Assembly (NCBI GenBank): GCA_002840015.1
Contig: PGZE01000032.1
Coordinates: 1 to 64,000, forward strand
Direction: 5' to 3'
Origin: Gammaproteobacteria bacterium HGW-Gammaproteobacteria-2
GTDB lineage: Bacteria > Pseudomonadota > Gammaproteobacteria > Xanthomonadales > Xanthomonadaceae
DNA length: 64,000 nt
Below the pieces are notes generated by a model. It was not told the DNA's origin, did not search any database, and worked only from the letters and a program-made list of their open reading frames with translations. The position numbers were made by a program, and so were the translations under genes. Below, in pieces: positions 27,718-36,616 of this stretch. Every line of letters begins with the position of its first letter. Positions within the stretch are counted from its first letter, which is position 1.

Positions 27718-28122
27718 ATGCGCCAGGTATTCAGTTCGCCGCGTCTGGAAAATGTCGAAGGTGTCGCCCGCCTGCTCAACGAACAAGGCATCGAAACCTA
27801 CGTCAGTCAGGCGCGCGGCTATAAGGGTCAACGCCGTACCACCTTCAGTTATGCCGAAAGCGGCCGCGCCGATACCGCACATTGGCCAGCGGTATGGATC
27901 GTGCGTGCCGAAGACCAACCACGCGCACGCGAAATGCTGCGCGAGGCGGGCCTGTTGACAAGCACCAGCAAGCCCATCAGCCTGCCCGAGGCCGAAGTGG
28001 ATCGCACGCAGACGACAAAACCGCCATTGAGCGCGGCCTGGGTATTGCGCTTGCGCCTGCTGGTGCTGGCCGCAATCGCTGGCATCACCTTGATGATTTA
28101 TCGTCACGTGATTTCCGGCTGA
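27718..28122 (+). CDS. Small protein with N-terminal DUF2007-like domain and C-terminal membrane helix
   Basis: This 134-residue protein has an N-terminal part (VFSSPRLENVEGVARLLNEQGIETYV, here split over residues 4-29) resembling the putative signal-transducing DUF2007 fold. One hydrophobic helix lies near residues 110-127, so it is probably anchored in the inner membrane with its N-terminus in the cytoplasm. Similar proteins in Xanthomonadales are annotated only as pathogenicity-like, without known function. It starts three bases after tesB. Confidence 0.6.
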   Translation: MRQVFSSPRLENVEGVARLLNEQGIETYVSQARGYKGQRRTTFSYAESGRADTAHWPAVWIVRAEDQPRAREMLREAGLLTSTSKPISLPEAEVDRTQTTKPPLSAAWVLRLRLLVLAAIAGITLMIYRHVISG

Positions 28123-28167
28123 AGCAACGCCGCCCCATCAAGCCCAGGTAGCGGTTACGATGCGCTT

Positions 28168-28875
28168 ATGCAACAGGGCTCAACTATCCGGCTGTACCAG
28201 ACTGGCGAACACCGCTGCGGCTATTTCGTCGAGCGCATGGCCCGCGATCTGCTGCTCGACCCGCACGATGCCAACCTGGCCCACGCCTATCCCACCGCGC
28301 TAGCCAGTGGCTTCCGCCGCAGCGGAGATCACGTGTACCGGCCGCATTGCCCAGGCTGCAGAGCCTGCGTCGCGGCGCGGGTTACGGTGCCTGCATTCAC
28401 CGCCAGCCGCAGCCAGCGCCGTTGCCTTGCCGACAATCGCGATGTGCAAACGCGCGTGGTGCCAGCGCTGCGCAGCGACGAACACTTCCTCCTGTACCAA
28501 CGCTATCTGTCGGCACGCCATGCCGGCGCCGGCATGGACAACCCGGCACCGGAGGACTTCGATCAGTTTCTGCGCAGCCATTGGAGCCAGACCCGCTTTC
28601 TGGAACTGCGCAAAGACGAGCAACTGCTCGCGGTCGCGGTAACCGACCAGTTACCGGACGCGCTATCGGCGGTGTATACCTTTTTCGAGCCCGATCAGGC
28701 TGCTCGCAGCCTCGGCACCCTGGCGGTGTTGCAACAAATCCTGTGGGCGCAACGCGAAGGCTTGCGCCACTTGTATCTGGGTTACTGGATCGCCAATCAC
28801 CCCAAGATGGACTACAAGGCTCGTTTTGCGCCTCTGGAAATTCTCGACAAAGGGCGCTGGGTTCGCAAAACCTGA
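28168..28875 (+). CDS. bpt: Aspartate/glutamate leucyltransferase (Bpt; N-end rule)
   Basis: This 235-residue enzyme adds leucine from Leu-tRNA to proteins with N-terminal Asp or Glu, marking them for ClpS-ClpAP degradation. Matching segments are [13 protein letters not shown] (near residues 8-20), [24 protein letters not shown] with its paired cysteines (near 49-72), [11 protein letters not shown], and the C-terminal [19 protein letters not shown]. The length matches the family. The gene is intact and stands alone after the DUF2007-like gene with a 45-base gap. Confidence 0.93.
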   Translation: MQQGSTIRLYQTGEHRCGYFVERMARDLLLDPHDANLAHAYPTALASGFRRSGDHVYRPHCPGCRACVAARVTVPAFTASRSQRRCLADNRDVQTRVVPALRSDEHFLLYQRYLSARHAGAGMDNPAPEDFDQFLRSHWSQTRFLELRKDEQLLAVAVTDQLPDALSAVYTFFEPDQAARSLGTLAVLQQILWAQREGLRHLYLGYWIANHPKMDYKARFAPLEILDKGRWVRKT

Positions 28876-28920
28876 CCCCTGCGCAAAGAACATGCATTTC
28901 GCCCGTGCGAGAATTACGCC

Positions 28921-30099
28921 ATGACCCGAATCCTCCTGCTTGCCCTCACTGGCCTTGTGTTGTCCTGCTCACAGGCGTCCGTCGACATGCCCACCGCCGT
29001 GCGTTTTGCCACCTTCAATACCTCGTTGTATGCCGACAGCGACGGCGGCTTGATTGCGCGATTGATGAATAACGATGCGGCGGCGCGCAAGGTGGCAGCA
29101 ATCATCCAGCACCAGCGCCCGGACGTGCTGTTGCTCAATGAGTTTGATTACGACGACGAAGGCAAGGCGATTGCGATTTTTCTGCGTGATTATCTGGCAG
29201 TCGGCCAGCTCGGTGAGCAACCCATCAGCTACCCACATCATTTCAGCGGCACGGTGAACACCGGTGTCGCCAGCGGCCTTGATCTGGATGGCGATGGCCG
29301 CAGCGATGGCCCCGGCGATGCTTGGGGTTTTGGCCGGCATCCGGGGCAGTACGGCATGCTGGTGCTGTCGCGTTATCCCATTGATGCAAACTCGGCACGC
29401 AGCTTCCAGCACTTTCGCTGGGCCGATCTGCCCGACGCGCTGACGCCGAAAAACCCGGATACCGGCGCCGCGTTTTACCCCGACACGGTATGGCAGCAAT
29501 TGCGGCTGTCATCGAAATCGCACTGGGATGTGCCGATCCATAGTCCGCTAGGGGTGATCCACTTTCTGGTCTCGCACCCAACTCCGCCAGTGTTCGATGG
29601 CCCGGAAAATCGCAACGGTTTGCGCAACCACGATGAAATCCGGTTCTGGGCTGAGTACCTTTCCGATGCACGGCTGGACTGGCTCTACGATGATGACGGT
29701 AAGCATGGCGGCCTGCTGCAAGATGCCGCTTTCGTGATTGCCGGCGATCTCAATGCCGATCCGATGGACGGCGATGGCTTTCAACACCCGGTGCGCCTGT
29801 TGCTCGATCACCCACGGGTCAATTCGCGCTTTGTGCCTACTTCCAGCGGCGCCCGCGCCCAAGCAGCACGCTACGGCCATTCGCGAGAAGGCAACACGGC
29901 AACCCATACCGGTGACTTTGGCCCCAGCGCCGGCACCTTGCGCATTGATTACGTGCTGCCATCTCGCCAGCTCAATGTGCGCGATGGTGGCGTATTCTGG
30001 CCCGCCACTGGCGAAACCGGCCACGACTGGATCGATGCCAGCGATCACCATCTGGTCTGGCTCGACCTCACCATCAATCGCAACAGCACAACGGAGTAG
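28921..30099 (+). CDS. Endonuclease/exonuclease/phosphatase-fold lipoprotein
   Basis: This 392-residue protein has a lipobox (LVLSC, Cys at residue 19), so it is probably a membrane-anchored lipoprotein. The EEP metal-dependent phosphodiesterase fold is shown by FATFNTSLY (near residue 30), LLLNEFDYD (near 75, catalytic Glu), GDLNADP (near 276, Asp and Asn) and DASDHHLVWLDL near the C-terminus (Asp-His pair). The substrate is unknown; related secreted members hydrolyse nucleic acid or phosphate esters. It is followed two bases later by the AhpD-like gene. Confidence 0.85.
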   Translation: MTRILLLALTGLVLSCSQASVDMPTAVRFATFNTSLYADSDGGLIARLMNNDAAARKVAAIIQHQRPDVLLLNEFDYDDEGKAIAIFLRDYLAVGQLGEQPISYPHHFSGTVNTGVASGLDLDGDGRSDGPGDAWGFGRHPGQYGMLVLSRYPIDANSARSFQHFRWADLPDALTPKNPDTGAAFYPDTVWQQLRLSSKSHWDVPIHSPLGVIHFLVSHPTPPVFDGPENRNGLRNHDEIRFWAEYLSDARLDWLYDDDGKHGGLLQDAAFVIAGDLNADPMDGDGFQHPVRLLLDHPRVNSRFVPTSSGARAQAARYGHSREGNTATHTGDFGPSAGTLRIDYVLPSRQLNVRDGGVFWPATGETGHDWIDASDHHLVWLDLTINRNSTTE

Positions 30100-30101
30100 C
30101 C

Positions 30102-30695
30102 ATGGCTTTTCTCGAACCCCTGCCACCGGAAACCACGCCCGAGCTGGCCGATACTTTCACGCAATTCCAGAACATCCTCGGTTTTGTTCCCAATTCACTG
30201 CTGACCATGCAACGCAAGCCAGCGATGGTGCTGGGCTTTGGCGTGTTGACCAAGGCGGTGATGGCAGCTGACAGCGAGGTCGATCTGGGCTTCAAGCGCG
30301 TGATTGCGCACTTTTGCTCACGCGCCGCCGGTTGCCAGTACTGCATGGCGCACTCGCTGGCGGCAGCTAAAATCCATGGTATCAGCGATGAAAAAGTGGC
30401 CGCAATCTGGGACTACCAGAGCTCGTCACTGTACAGCGATGCCGAACGAGCGGCGCTGGATTTCGCGCTCGCTGCCGGCAGCGTGCCCAACGGCGTCGAT
30501 CAGGAAATCTTCGATCGCCTGCGCCAGCATTGGAGCGAAAACCAGATCGTCGAGATTCTTGCCGTGGTCTGCCTGTACGGGTTTCTCAATCGCTGGAACG
30601 ATTCGCTGGCCACCACGCTGGAAGCCGAACCGGCACAACTGGGCAAGGACGTGCTGGCGCAAGGTGGATGGACCGGTCACCGTCACGGGGTCTGA
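30102..30695 (+). CDS. AhpD-like / carboxymuconolactone decarboxylase family protein
   Basis: This 197-residue protein has the peroxidase-related CMD fold. The redox motif CQYCMAH (near residues 78-84) has the CxxC-x-x-H spacing of AhpD, which reduces peroxiredoxin using lipoamide or a similar carrier. The upstream NILGFVPNSLLTM segment is usual in this subgroup. It is probably a cytoplasmic peroxide-defence enzyme with an unproven partner. It is co-transcribed with the EEP lipoprotein gene (2-base gap). Confidence 0.85.
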   Translation: MAFLEPLPPETTPELADTFTQFQNILGFVPNSLLTMQRKPAMVLGFGVLTKAVMAADSEVDLGFKRVIAHFCSRAAGCQYCMAHSLAAAKIHGISDEKVAAIWDYQSSSLYSDAERAALDFALAAGSVPNGVDQEIFDRLRQHWSENQIVEILAVVCLYGFLNRWNDSLATTLEAEPAQLGKDVLAQGGWTGHRHGV

Positions 30696-30763
30696 GCGCA
30701 GCGCGGATAAACGCAGCGCTTGCTCTCATCAAGAACGTCAAGAAATCGCAATCCCTTCAGTTC

Positions 30764-30839
30764 GGCATTCCGGCGAAAGCCGGAATGCCTGTTGCTCTCG
30801 ATCCGAAAAGACAACGTGGACCCCAGCTTTCGCTTGGGG
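30764..30839. repeat. Two neighbouring hairpins of a dispersed-repeat type
   Basis: The first is a perfect 11-bp stem with GAAA loop (GGCATTCCGGC at 30764-30774, GCCGGAATGCC at 30779-30789). The second is CCCCAGC/GCTTGGGG with CTTTC-type loop at 30821-30839. Both types recur widely in proteobacterial intergenic DNA. No T-run follows, so neither is a clear terminator, though they lie between two transcription units. Confidence 0.6.
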
Positions 30840-30953
30840 TGACGATGTGGCGGTTTCCCGTCTACAAGCCGTCAGGGCGCACATAACGCGGCATTCGCAA
30901 GGCATACACCCGGAGCTTGCTAAACTTCATGGTTTGGTTTGACCCTGGCCCCC

Positions 30954-33839
30954 ATGGACTCGATCCGCCTGCGCGGCGCGCGCACCCACAACCTCAAGAA
31001 CATCGATCTGGACCTGCCGCGCAACCGGCTGATCGTGATCACCGGGCTGTCCGGTTCGGGCAAGAGTTCGCTCGCGTTCGACACCATCTACGCTGAAGGC
31101 CAGCGCCGCTATGTCGAATCGCTGTCGGCCTATGCCCGGCAATTTCTATCGGTGATGGAAAAACCCGACATCGATCACATCGAGGGGCTGAGCCCGGCGA
31201 TTTCGATCGAGCAAAAATCGACCTCGCACAACCCGCGCTCGACCGTTGGCACGATCACTGAAATCTACGATTACCTGCGCCTGCTGTTTGCCCGCGTCGG
31301 CACCCCGCGCTGCCCCGACCACGGCTTCACGCTGGAGGCACAAACGGTGAGCCAGATGGTCGATCAGGTGCTGGCGCTGCCCGGCGATCACCGTTTCATG
31401 CTGCTGGCGCCGGTGGTGCGCGGGCGCAAGGGTGAGCATGCGCAGGTGTTCGAGCAATTGCGTGCGCAGGGCTTCATCCGCGCGCGGGTCGATGGCGCGG
31501 TATACGAGCTCGATCAGGTACCGCCGCTGGCGCTGCGCCAAAAGCATAGCATCGAGGCGGTGATCGACCGCTTCAAGCCGCGCGCCGACCTCAAGCAGCG
31601 TTTGGCCGAAAGTTTTGAAACCGCGCTGCGTCTGGGCGATGGCATGGCACTGGTGCGCGACATCGACGACGCCGGCAGCGCCGAGCTGCTGTTTTCCAGC
31701 CGTTTCAGTTGCCCGGTGTGCGATTACGCGTTGCCGGAACTGGAACCGCGTCTGTTTTCATTCAATTCGCCGATGGGTGCCTGCGCGGCTTGCGATGGGC
31801 TTGGCGTCACCCGCTTTTTCGACCCGGAACGGGTAGTCGCGAATCCGGCGTTGTCGCTGGCCGCCGGCGCGGTGCGTGGCTGGGATCGGCGCAATGCGCA
31901 TTTCTTCCAGTTGATCGTGTCGCTGGCGCGCCACTACGGCTTTGATGTCGAAGCGCCGTGGAGCACGCTGTCGCCAGCGCATCGTGAGGCCATCCTCAAC
32001 GGCTCGGGTGACGACATCATCGCCTTCACCTACCTCACCGAGGGCGGCAGCAAAAACCAGCGCAAGCACCGCTTCGAAGGCATCGTGCCAAACCTGGAGC
32101 GGCGCTACAAGGAAACCGATTCGGCGCTGGTGCGCGAGGAACTGGGCAAGTTCATCAGCACCCGGCCCTGCCCCGATTGCCAGGGCACGCGCCTGAACCG
32201 CAGCGCGCGCAGCGTGCAGGTGGCGCAGCGCAGCCTGCCCGAACTGACCGCGCTGCCGGTATCCGAGGCATTGGCCTTTTTCAGCAACCTCACCCTGCCC
32301 GGCTGGCGCGGCGAGATTGCCGCGCGCATCGTCAAGGAGCTCAGCGAGCGGCTGCGCTTTCTGGTCGATGTCGGGCTCGACTATCTCACCCTGGAACGCA
32401 CTGCCGACACCCTGTCCGGCGGCGAAGCGCAGCGCATTCGTCTGGCTTCGCAGATCGGTGCCGGCCTGGTTGGGGTGATGTACGTGCTCGATGAACCGTC
32501 GATTGGCTTGCATCAGCGCGACAATGAACGCCTGCTCGGCACCCTGATCCGCTTGCGCGATCTGGGCAATACCGTGATCGTGGTGGAACACGACGAGGAA
32601 GCGATCCGCCGCGCCGACCATATCCTCGACATCGGCCCAGGTGCCGGCGTGCATGGTGGCGAAATCGTTGCCCAGGGCCAGTTGCAGGACATCCTCGATG
32701 CACCGCGCTCGCTCACCGGCGCGTACCTGTCCGGCCGTCGCCGGATCGAAATCCCGGCGCAGCGGCGCCAGCCAAACCCGGACAAAACCCTGCATCTGCT
32801 CGGCGCCAGCGGCAACAACCTCAGACAAGTCGATCTGGCGATTGCGGCCGGGTTGTTCACCTGCGTTACCGGCGTATCGGGCTCGGGCAAATCTACGCTG
32901 ATCAACGACACCCTGTATCGCATCGCCGCGCGTGAACTCAATGGTGCCAGCACCACCCCGGCGCCGTACCGCGAAGTGCAAGGTATCGGCTTGTTCGACA
33001 AGGTGGTGGATATCGATCAATCGCCGATCGGGCGCACCCCGCGCTCCAACCCGGCCACCTACACCGGGCTGTTCTCGCCACTGCGCGAGTTGTTTGCGCA
33101 AGTGCCCGAATCACGCGCGCGCGGCTATGCGCCGGGCCGGTTTTCCTTCAACGTGCGCGGTGGCCGCTGCGAGGCCTGTCAGGGCGATGGCATGATCAAG
33201 GTCGAGATGCACTTTCTGCCCGATGTGTACGTCGCCTGCGATGTGTGCGGCGGTAAACGCTACAACCGCGAAACCCTGGAAATTCTGTACAAGGGCTTTT
33301 CGATCCGCGATGTGCTGGAAATGACCATCGAAGACGCGCACGCGCTGTTCGAACCGATCCCGGCGATTGCGCGCAAGTTGGCCACCCTGATCGATGTCGG
33401 CCTTGGTTACATCAAGCTTGGCCAATCGGCGACCACGCTGTCGGGCGGCGAGGCGCAGCGGGTGAAACTGGCGAAGGAACTGTCGCGGCGCGATACCGGC
33501 AACACCCTGTACATTCTCGATGAGCCGACCACCGGCCTGCACTTCCACGATATCGAGCATTTGCTGAGCGTGCTACACAAGCTGTGCGACGAGGGCAACA
33601 CGGTGGTGGTGATCGAACACAACCTCGATGTGATCAAGACCGCCGATTGGGTGATCGACCTCGGCCCGGAGGGCGGCAGCGGTGGCGGCCAGATCATTGC
33701 CAGCGGCAGCCCCGAGGCGCTGTGCGCGGTGCCGGCGTCGTTTACCGGCCAGTTTCTGGCGCGCAGCCTGCACCTCGATGTACCCGCCACCGGCAAACCT
33801 GTCAGCGCAAAATCCGTGAAACGCAAGGCCGCACGATGA
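30954..33839 (+). CDS. uvrA: Excinuclease ABC subunit A (UvrA)
   Basis: UvrA is the damage-recognition ATPase of nucleotide excision repair and loads UvrB. It is 961 residues. ABC domain 1 has P-loop GLSGSGKSS near 31 and signature [12 protein letters not shown] near 487. ABC domain 2 has GVSGSGKST near 639 and [12 protein letters not shown] near 828. Zinc modules are CPVC...CAAC near 253-283 and CEAC...CDVC near 741-768. ATG 30954 is chosen over the in-frame TTG 30939 because the family begins [17 protein letters not shown]. The stop overlaps the following thioesterase start by 4 bases. Confidence 0.97.
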   Translation: MDSIRLRGARTHNLKNIDLDLPRNRLIVITGLSGSGKSSLAFDTIYAEGQRRYVESLSAYARQFLSVMEKPDIDHIEGLSPAISIEQKSTSHNPRSTVGTITEIYDYLRLLFARVGTPRCPDHGFTLEAQTVSQMVDQVLALPGDHRFMLLAPVVRGRKGEHAQVFEQLRAQGFIRARVDGAVYELDQVPPLALRQKHSIEAVIDRFKPRADLKQRLAESFETALRLGDGMALVRDIDDAGSAELLFSSRFSCPVCDYALPELEPRLFSFNSPMGACAACDGLGVTRFFDPERVVANPALSLAAGAVRGWDRRNAHFFQLIVSLARHYGFDVEAPWSTLSPAHREAILNGSGDDIIAFTYLTEGGSKNQRKHRFEGIVPNLERRYKETDSALVREELGKFISTRPCPDCQGTRLNRSARSVQVAQRSLPELTALPVSEALAFFSNLTLPGWRGEIAARIVKELSERLRFLVDVGLDYLTLERTADTLSGGEAQRIRLASQIGAGLVGVMYVLDEPSIGLHQRDNERLLGTLIRLRDLGNTVIVVEHDEEAIRRADHILDIGPGAGVHGGEIVAQGQLQDILDAPRSLTGAYLSGRRRIEIPAQRRQPNPDKTLHLLGASGNNLRQVDLAIAAGLFTCVTGVSGSGKSTLINDTLYRIAARELNGASTTPAPYREVQGIGLFDKVVDIDQSPIGRTPRSNPATYTGLFSPLRELFAQVPESRARGYAPGRFSFNVRGGRCEACQGDGMIKVEMHFLPDVYVACDVCGGKRYNRETLEILYKGFSIRDVLEMTIEDAHALFEPIPAIARKLATLIDVGLGYIKLGQSATTLSGGEAQRVKLAKELSRRDTGNTLYILDEPTTGLHFHDIEHLLSVLHKLCDEGNTVVVIEHNLDVIKTADWVIDLGPEGGSGGGQIIASGSPEALCAVPASFTGQFLARSLHLDVPATGKPVSAKSVKRKAAR

Positions 33840-34267
33840 GCAACGAGCAAACCCCCAGCGTATCGGCACCAGTGCTGGCGCGAATCGCGATACCGGTTCG
33901 CTGGCGCGACCTCGACGCTTTCAATCACGTCAACAATGCCAGTTACCTCACCTATCTGGAAGAAGCACGGCTGCAATGGCTCGGCACGCTGCCCGGCCCG
34001 TGGCTGGACAGCGCATCGGCACCAGTGCTGGCAGCAATCCAGATCAACTACCGTCGCCCCATAGAATGGCCGGAAGACCTGCTGGTGGAACTGAGCTGCC
34101 TGCATCTTGGCAACAGCAGCCTGCGTCTGGGCCATCGCATCCTGGCTGCCAACGCCACCGATACCGTCTACAGCGATGGCGAAGTAGTCATGGTGTGGGT
34201 TGACCGCCACAGCGGCAAAAGCGCCGCCCTGCCTGACGCCGTGCGTGCTGCGTGCGCGACGGCGTAA
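33836..34267 (+). CDS. Hotdog-fold acyl-CoA thioesterase (4HBT family)
   Basis: This 143-residue single-hotdog thioesterase of the YbgC/FadM type has the active-site segment [25 protein letters not shown] near residues 20-44 (split here over the family helix), with the nucleophilic Asp in [10 protein letters not shown]. It would hydrolyse acyl-CoA; the preferred chain is unknown. ATG overlaps the uvrA stop (ATGA), an unusual partner for a repair gene and probably fortuitous coupling. Confidence 0.85.
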   Translation: MSNEQTPSVSAPVLARIAIPVRWRDLDAFNHVNNASYLTYLEEARLQWLGTLPGPWLDSASAPVLAAIQINYRRPIEWPEDLLVELSCLHLGNSSLRLGHRILAANATDTVYSDGEVVMVWVDRHSGKSAALPDAVRAACATA

Positions 34268-34345
34268 TCAATGGTCGCCCACAGGGTGGGCCCCTACAGG
34301 GGACGTTCACCGCTTTTCCACGGCATCGTGATGATGAACCGCGTA

Positions 34346-34408
34346 GGGGCGCAATTCATTGCGCCCCACGACCCGGTTGCGATGAACCAAGGCGCGATGA
34401 ATCGCGCC
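34346..34408. repeat. Two facing GC-rich palindromes
   Basis: GGGGCGCAA/TTGCGCCCC (34346-34367, 4-base loop) and GGCGCGAT/ATCGCGCC (34391-34408) are variants of the same GTAGGGGCGC motif in opposite orientation. They sit in the space between two convergent units. This is a dispersed-repeat type; no coding potential is seen in 34268-34541. Confidence 0.55.
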
Positions 34409-34541
34409 CCTACGGCAGGGATTGGTCGATGGCCTTGGATGCGTTCGTAACCATGTCCAACCATTTTGGAGCCCACCCCCGGATCACGTCCGGGGCAGGC
34501 TCTGTGGGCGACCTGCCGACGCATGTCGATGCGCCAATCGA

Positions 34542-34834
34542 TCACACCTTCTTCAGGTAACACGCCTTGAGCATGTAGCCGGTGCCATCGATCTTGGCGT
34601 CCACCTCATGGTCGCCGGAAACCAGGCGGATGCTTTTGATCTTGGTGCCCATCTTCAGGGTCGAACCGCCCTTCACTTTCAGGTCCTTGATCAGCACCAC
34701 TGCATCGCCATCGTGCAGCAGATTGCGGCAGCGGCGGCTGGCCACTCATAGCCACAGTCGGCACAGACGAAGTTCTCACCGTCGGGGTAGGTGTTTTCCA
34801 TGCCGCATTGTGAGCAGGCGGGGATGGTGGGCAT
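34542..34834 (-). pseudogene. yjdM: PhnA/YjdM family zinc-ribbon protein, frameshifted and shortened
   Basis: The first frame starts at ATG 34834 (AGGAA upstream) with the zinc ribbon CSQCG...CADCGYEW. The conserved C-terminal domain ([16 protein letters not shown] and [17 protein letters not shown]) is in another frame and ends at 34542. The linker between them is only about 7 residues, against about 21 in E. coli YjdM. A deletion of roughly 40 bases that is not a multiple of three is therefore the simplest explanation for the break. The family was once linked to phosphonate use, but its role is unknown. No single product spans both domains as read. Confidence 0.8.
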
Positions 34835-34950
34835 GCGTGGTTCCTGATCGAATGGCAAAACGCAATTGTACCGCCCAGATCACGGCTGTCCCGTTCAATG
34901 GAGCCGCCAAGGTGTATCTTTTGCATCCCGCGCTTCCGGAAATCCGCCTC

Positions 34951-36600
34951 GTGTTGCGAATCACCGACCTCAAACTGCCGCTGACGCACTCTGAACGTGA
35001 GTTGCATGATGCAATTCTGGCGCGCCTTGGCATCCGTGCCGAGTCACTGCTCGGCTATCACGTCGCCAAGCGCAGCCACGACGCGCGCAAGCGCGGTGCA
35101 ATCGTGTTGATCTATGCACTGGATGTTGATGTGACGGACGAAGCCGCACTGCTGGCGCGCCTGAGCGATAGCCACGAGCGCGGCTCAAGAGTGGTACCGA
35201 CGCCGGACACCACCTATCGTTTCGTCGTGCAGGCCGCACAACCCCTGCCACAGCGACCGATCGTGATCGGCACCGGGCCCTGCGGCCTGTTCACCGCATT
35301 GTTGCTGGCACAGATGGGCTTGCGCCCGATCGTGCTGGAACGTGGAAAGGCGGTACGCGAACGCACGGTGGATACTTTCGGCCTGTGGCGCAAACGCGTG
35401 CTCAATCCCGAATCCAATGTGCAGTTCGGCGAAGGCGGCGCCGGCACGTTTTCCGATGGCAAGCTGTACAGCCAGATCCGCGATCCGAAGCATTATGGCC
35501 GCAAGGTGATCGATGAACTGGTAAAGGCTGGTGCGCCGGAAGAAATCGCATATGTGAGCAAGCCGCATATCGGTACTTTCCGCCTGGTCGGCATTGTTGA
35601 GAATCTGCGCGCTACGATCACCGCGCTGGGCGGCGAGATCCACTTTTCCAGCCGCGTCGATGACCTGCTGATCGACACCGGCACGAACGGTGAGCGCCAG
35701 GTACGCGGGGTGCGGCTCAGCAGCGGCGAAACCGTGCATGCCGATCATGTGGTGCTGGCGGTCGGCCACAGCGCCCGCGACACCTTCGCCATGCTGGCCG
35801 GGCGCGGCGTCTACCTCGAAGCCAAACCATTTTCGATCGGCTTTCGTATCGAACACCCGCAGTCGCTGATCGACGAGGCCCGGTTCGGGCCACAGGCCGG
35901 GCACCCGTTGCTCGGTGCCGCCGATTACAAGCTGGTGCATCACTGTCGTGGCCAACACGCCGGCCAGGGCCGCTCGGTATACAGCTTCTGCATGTGCCCG
36001 GGCGGTACCGTGGTTGCCGCCGCTTCCGAACCCGGGCGCGTGGTCAGCAACGGCATGAGCCAGTATTCACGCAACGAGCGCAACGCCAACGCCGCCATCG
36101 TGGTCGGCATCACCCCGGACGACTATGCGCCCTACGGCGAGGGCCCGCTGGCCGGCATCGCCTTGCAGCGACACTGGGAGTCGCGCGCGTTCATCGACGG
36201 CGGCAGCAACTACAGCGCACCGGCGCAGCGGGTCGGTGATTTTCTCGAAGCCCGCGCCAGCACCGCCTTGGGTGCGGTTGCTCCGTCGTACACGCCGGGC
36301 GTGCAGCCCACCGATTTGAGCGCGTCGCTGCCCGATTACGCGATTGCCGCGATTCGCGAAGCGTTGCCGATGTTCGCGCGCCAGATCAAGGGCTTCGCAA
36401 TGGATGACGCCGTGCTCACTGGCGTCGAAACGCGCACTTCCTCACCGCTGCGCATTACCCGCGGCGAAGACGGCCAGAGCCTCAACACGCGCGGCCTGTA
36501 CCCGGCGGGCGAAGGCGCAGGCTACGCCGGCGGCATCCTGTCGGCAGCCATCGACGGCATCGGCATTGCCGAGGCGGTGGCGCTGCGCATGATGGCGTAG
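34951..36600 (+). CDS. FAD-dependent oxidoreductase (COG2509-type)
   Basis: This is a flavoprotein of about 549 residues. The N-terminal LRITDLKLPLTHSERELHDAI is the family opening; the dinucleotide-binding motif is GTGPCGLF near residue 105. ESNVQFGEGGAGTFSDGKLYSQI and the C-terminal GLYPAGEGAGYAGGILSAAIDG are hallmark segments. The substrate is unknown. The frame is open back to an ATG at 34852, but that would leave only 17 bases to the divergent yjdM start. GTG 34951 (or TTG 34954), where family similarity begins, is preferred. Confidence 0.85.
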   Translation: MLRITDLKLPLTHSERELHDAILARLGIRAESLLGYHVAKRSHDARKRGAIVLIYALDVDVTDEAALLARLSDSHERGSRVVPTPDTTYRFVVQAAQPLPQRPIVIGTGPCGLFTALLLAQMGLRPIVLERGKAVRERTVDTFGLWRKRVLNPESNVQFGEGGAGTFSDGKLYSQIRDPKHYGRKVIDELVKAGAPEEIAYVSKPHIGTFRLVGIVENLRATITALGGEIHFSSRVDDLLIDTGTNGERQVRGVRLSSGETVHADHVVLAVGHSARDTFAMLAGRGVYLEAKPFSIGFRIEHPQSLIDEARFGPQAGHPLLGAADYKLVHHCRGQHAGQGRSVYSFCMCPGGTVVAAASEPGRVVSNGMSQYSRNERNANAAIVVGITPDDYAPYGEGPLAGIALQRHWESRAFIDGGSNYSAPAQRVGDFLEARASTALGAVAPSYTPGVQPTDLSASLPDYAIAAIREALPMFARQIKGFAMDDAVLTGVETRTSSPLRITRGEDGQSLNTRGLYPAGEGAGYAGGILSAAIDGIGIAEAVALRMMA

Positions 36601-36616
36601 TAACGGCAGTACCCCA

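Noticed and set aside
34606-35007. Minus-strand frame overlapping the yjdM and oxidoreductase starts
   Set aside because: It reads yjdM in a wrong frame and shows no similarity; the real start with ribosome site is ATG 34834.
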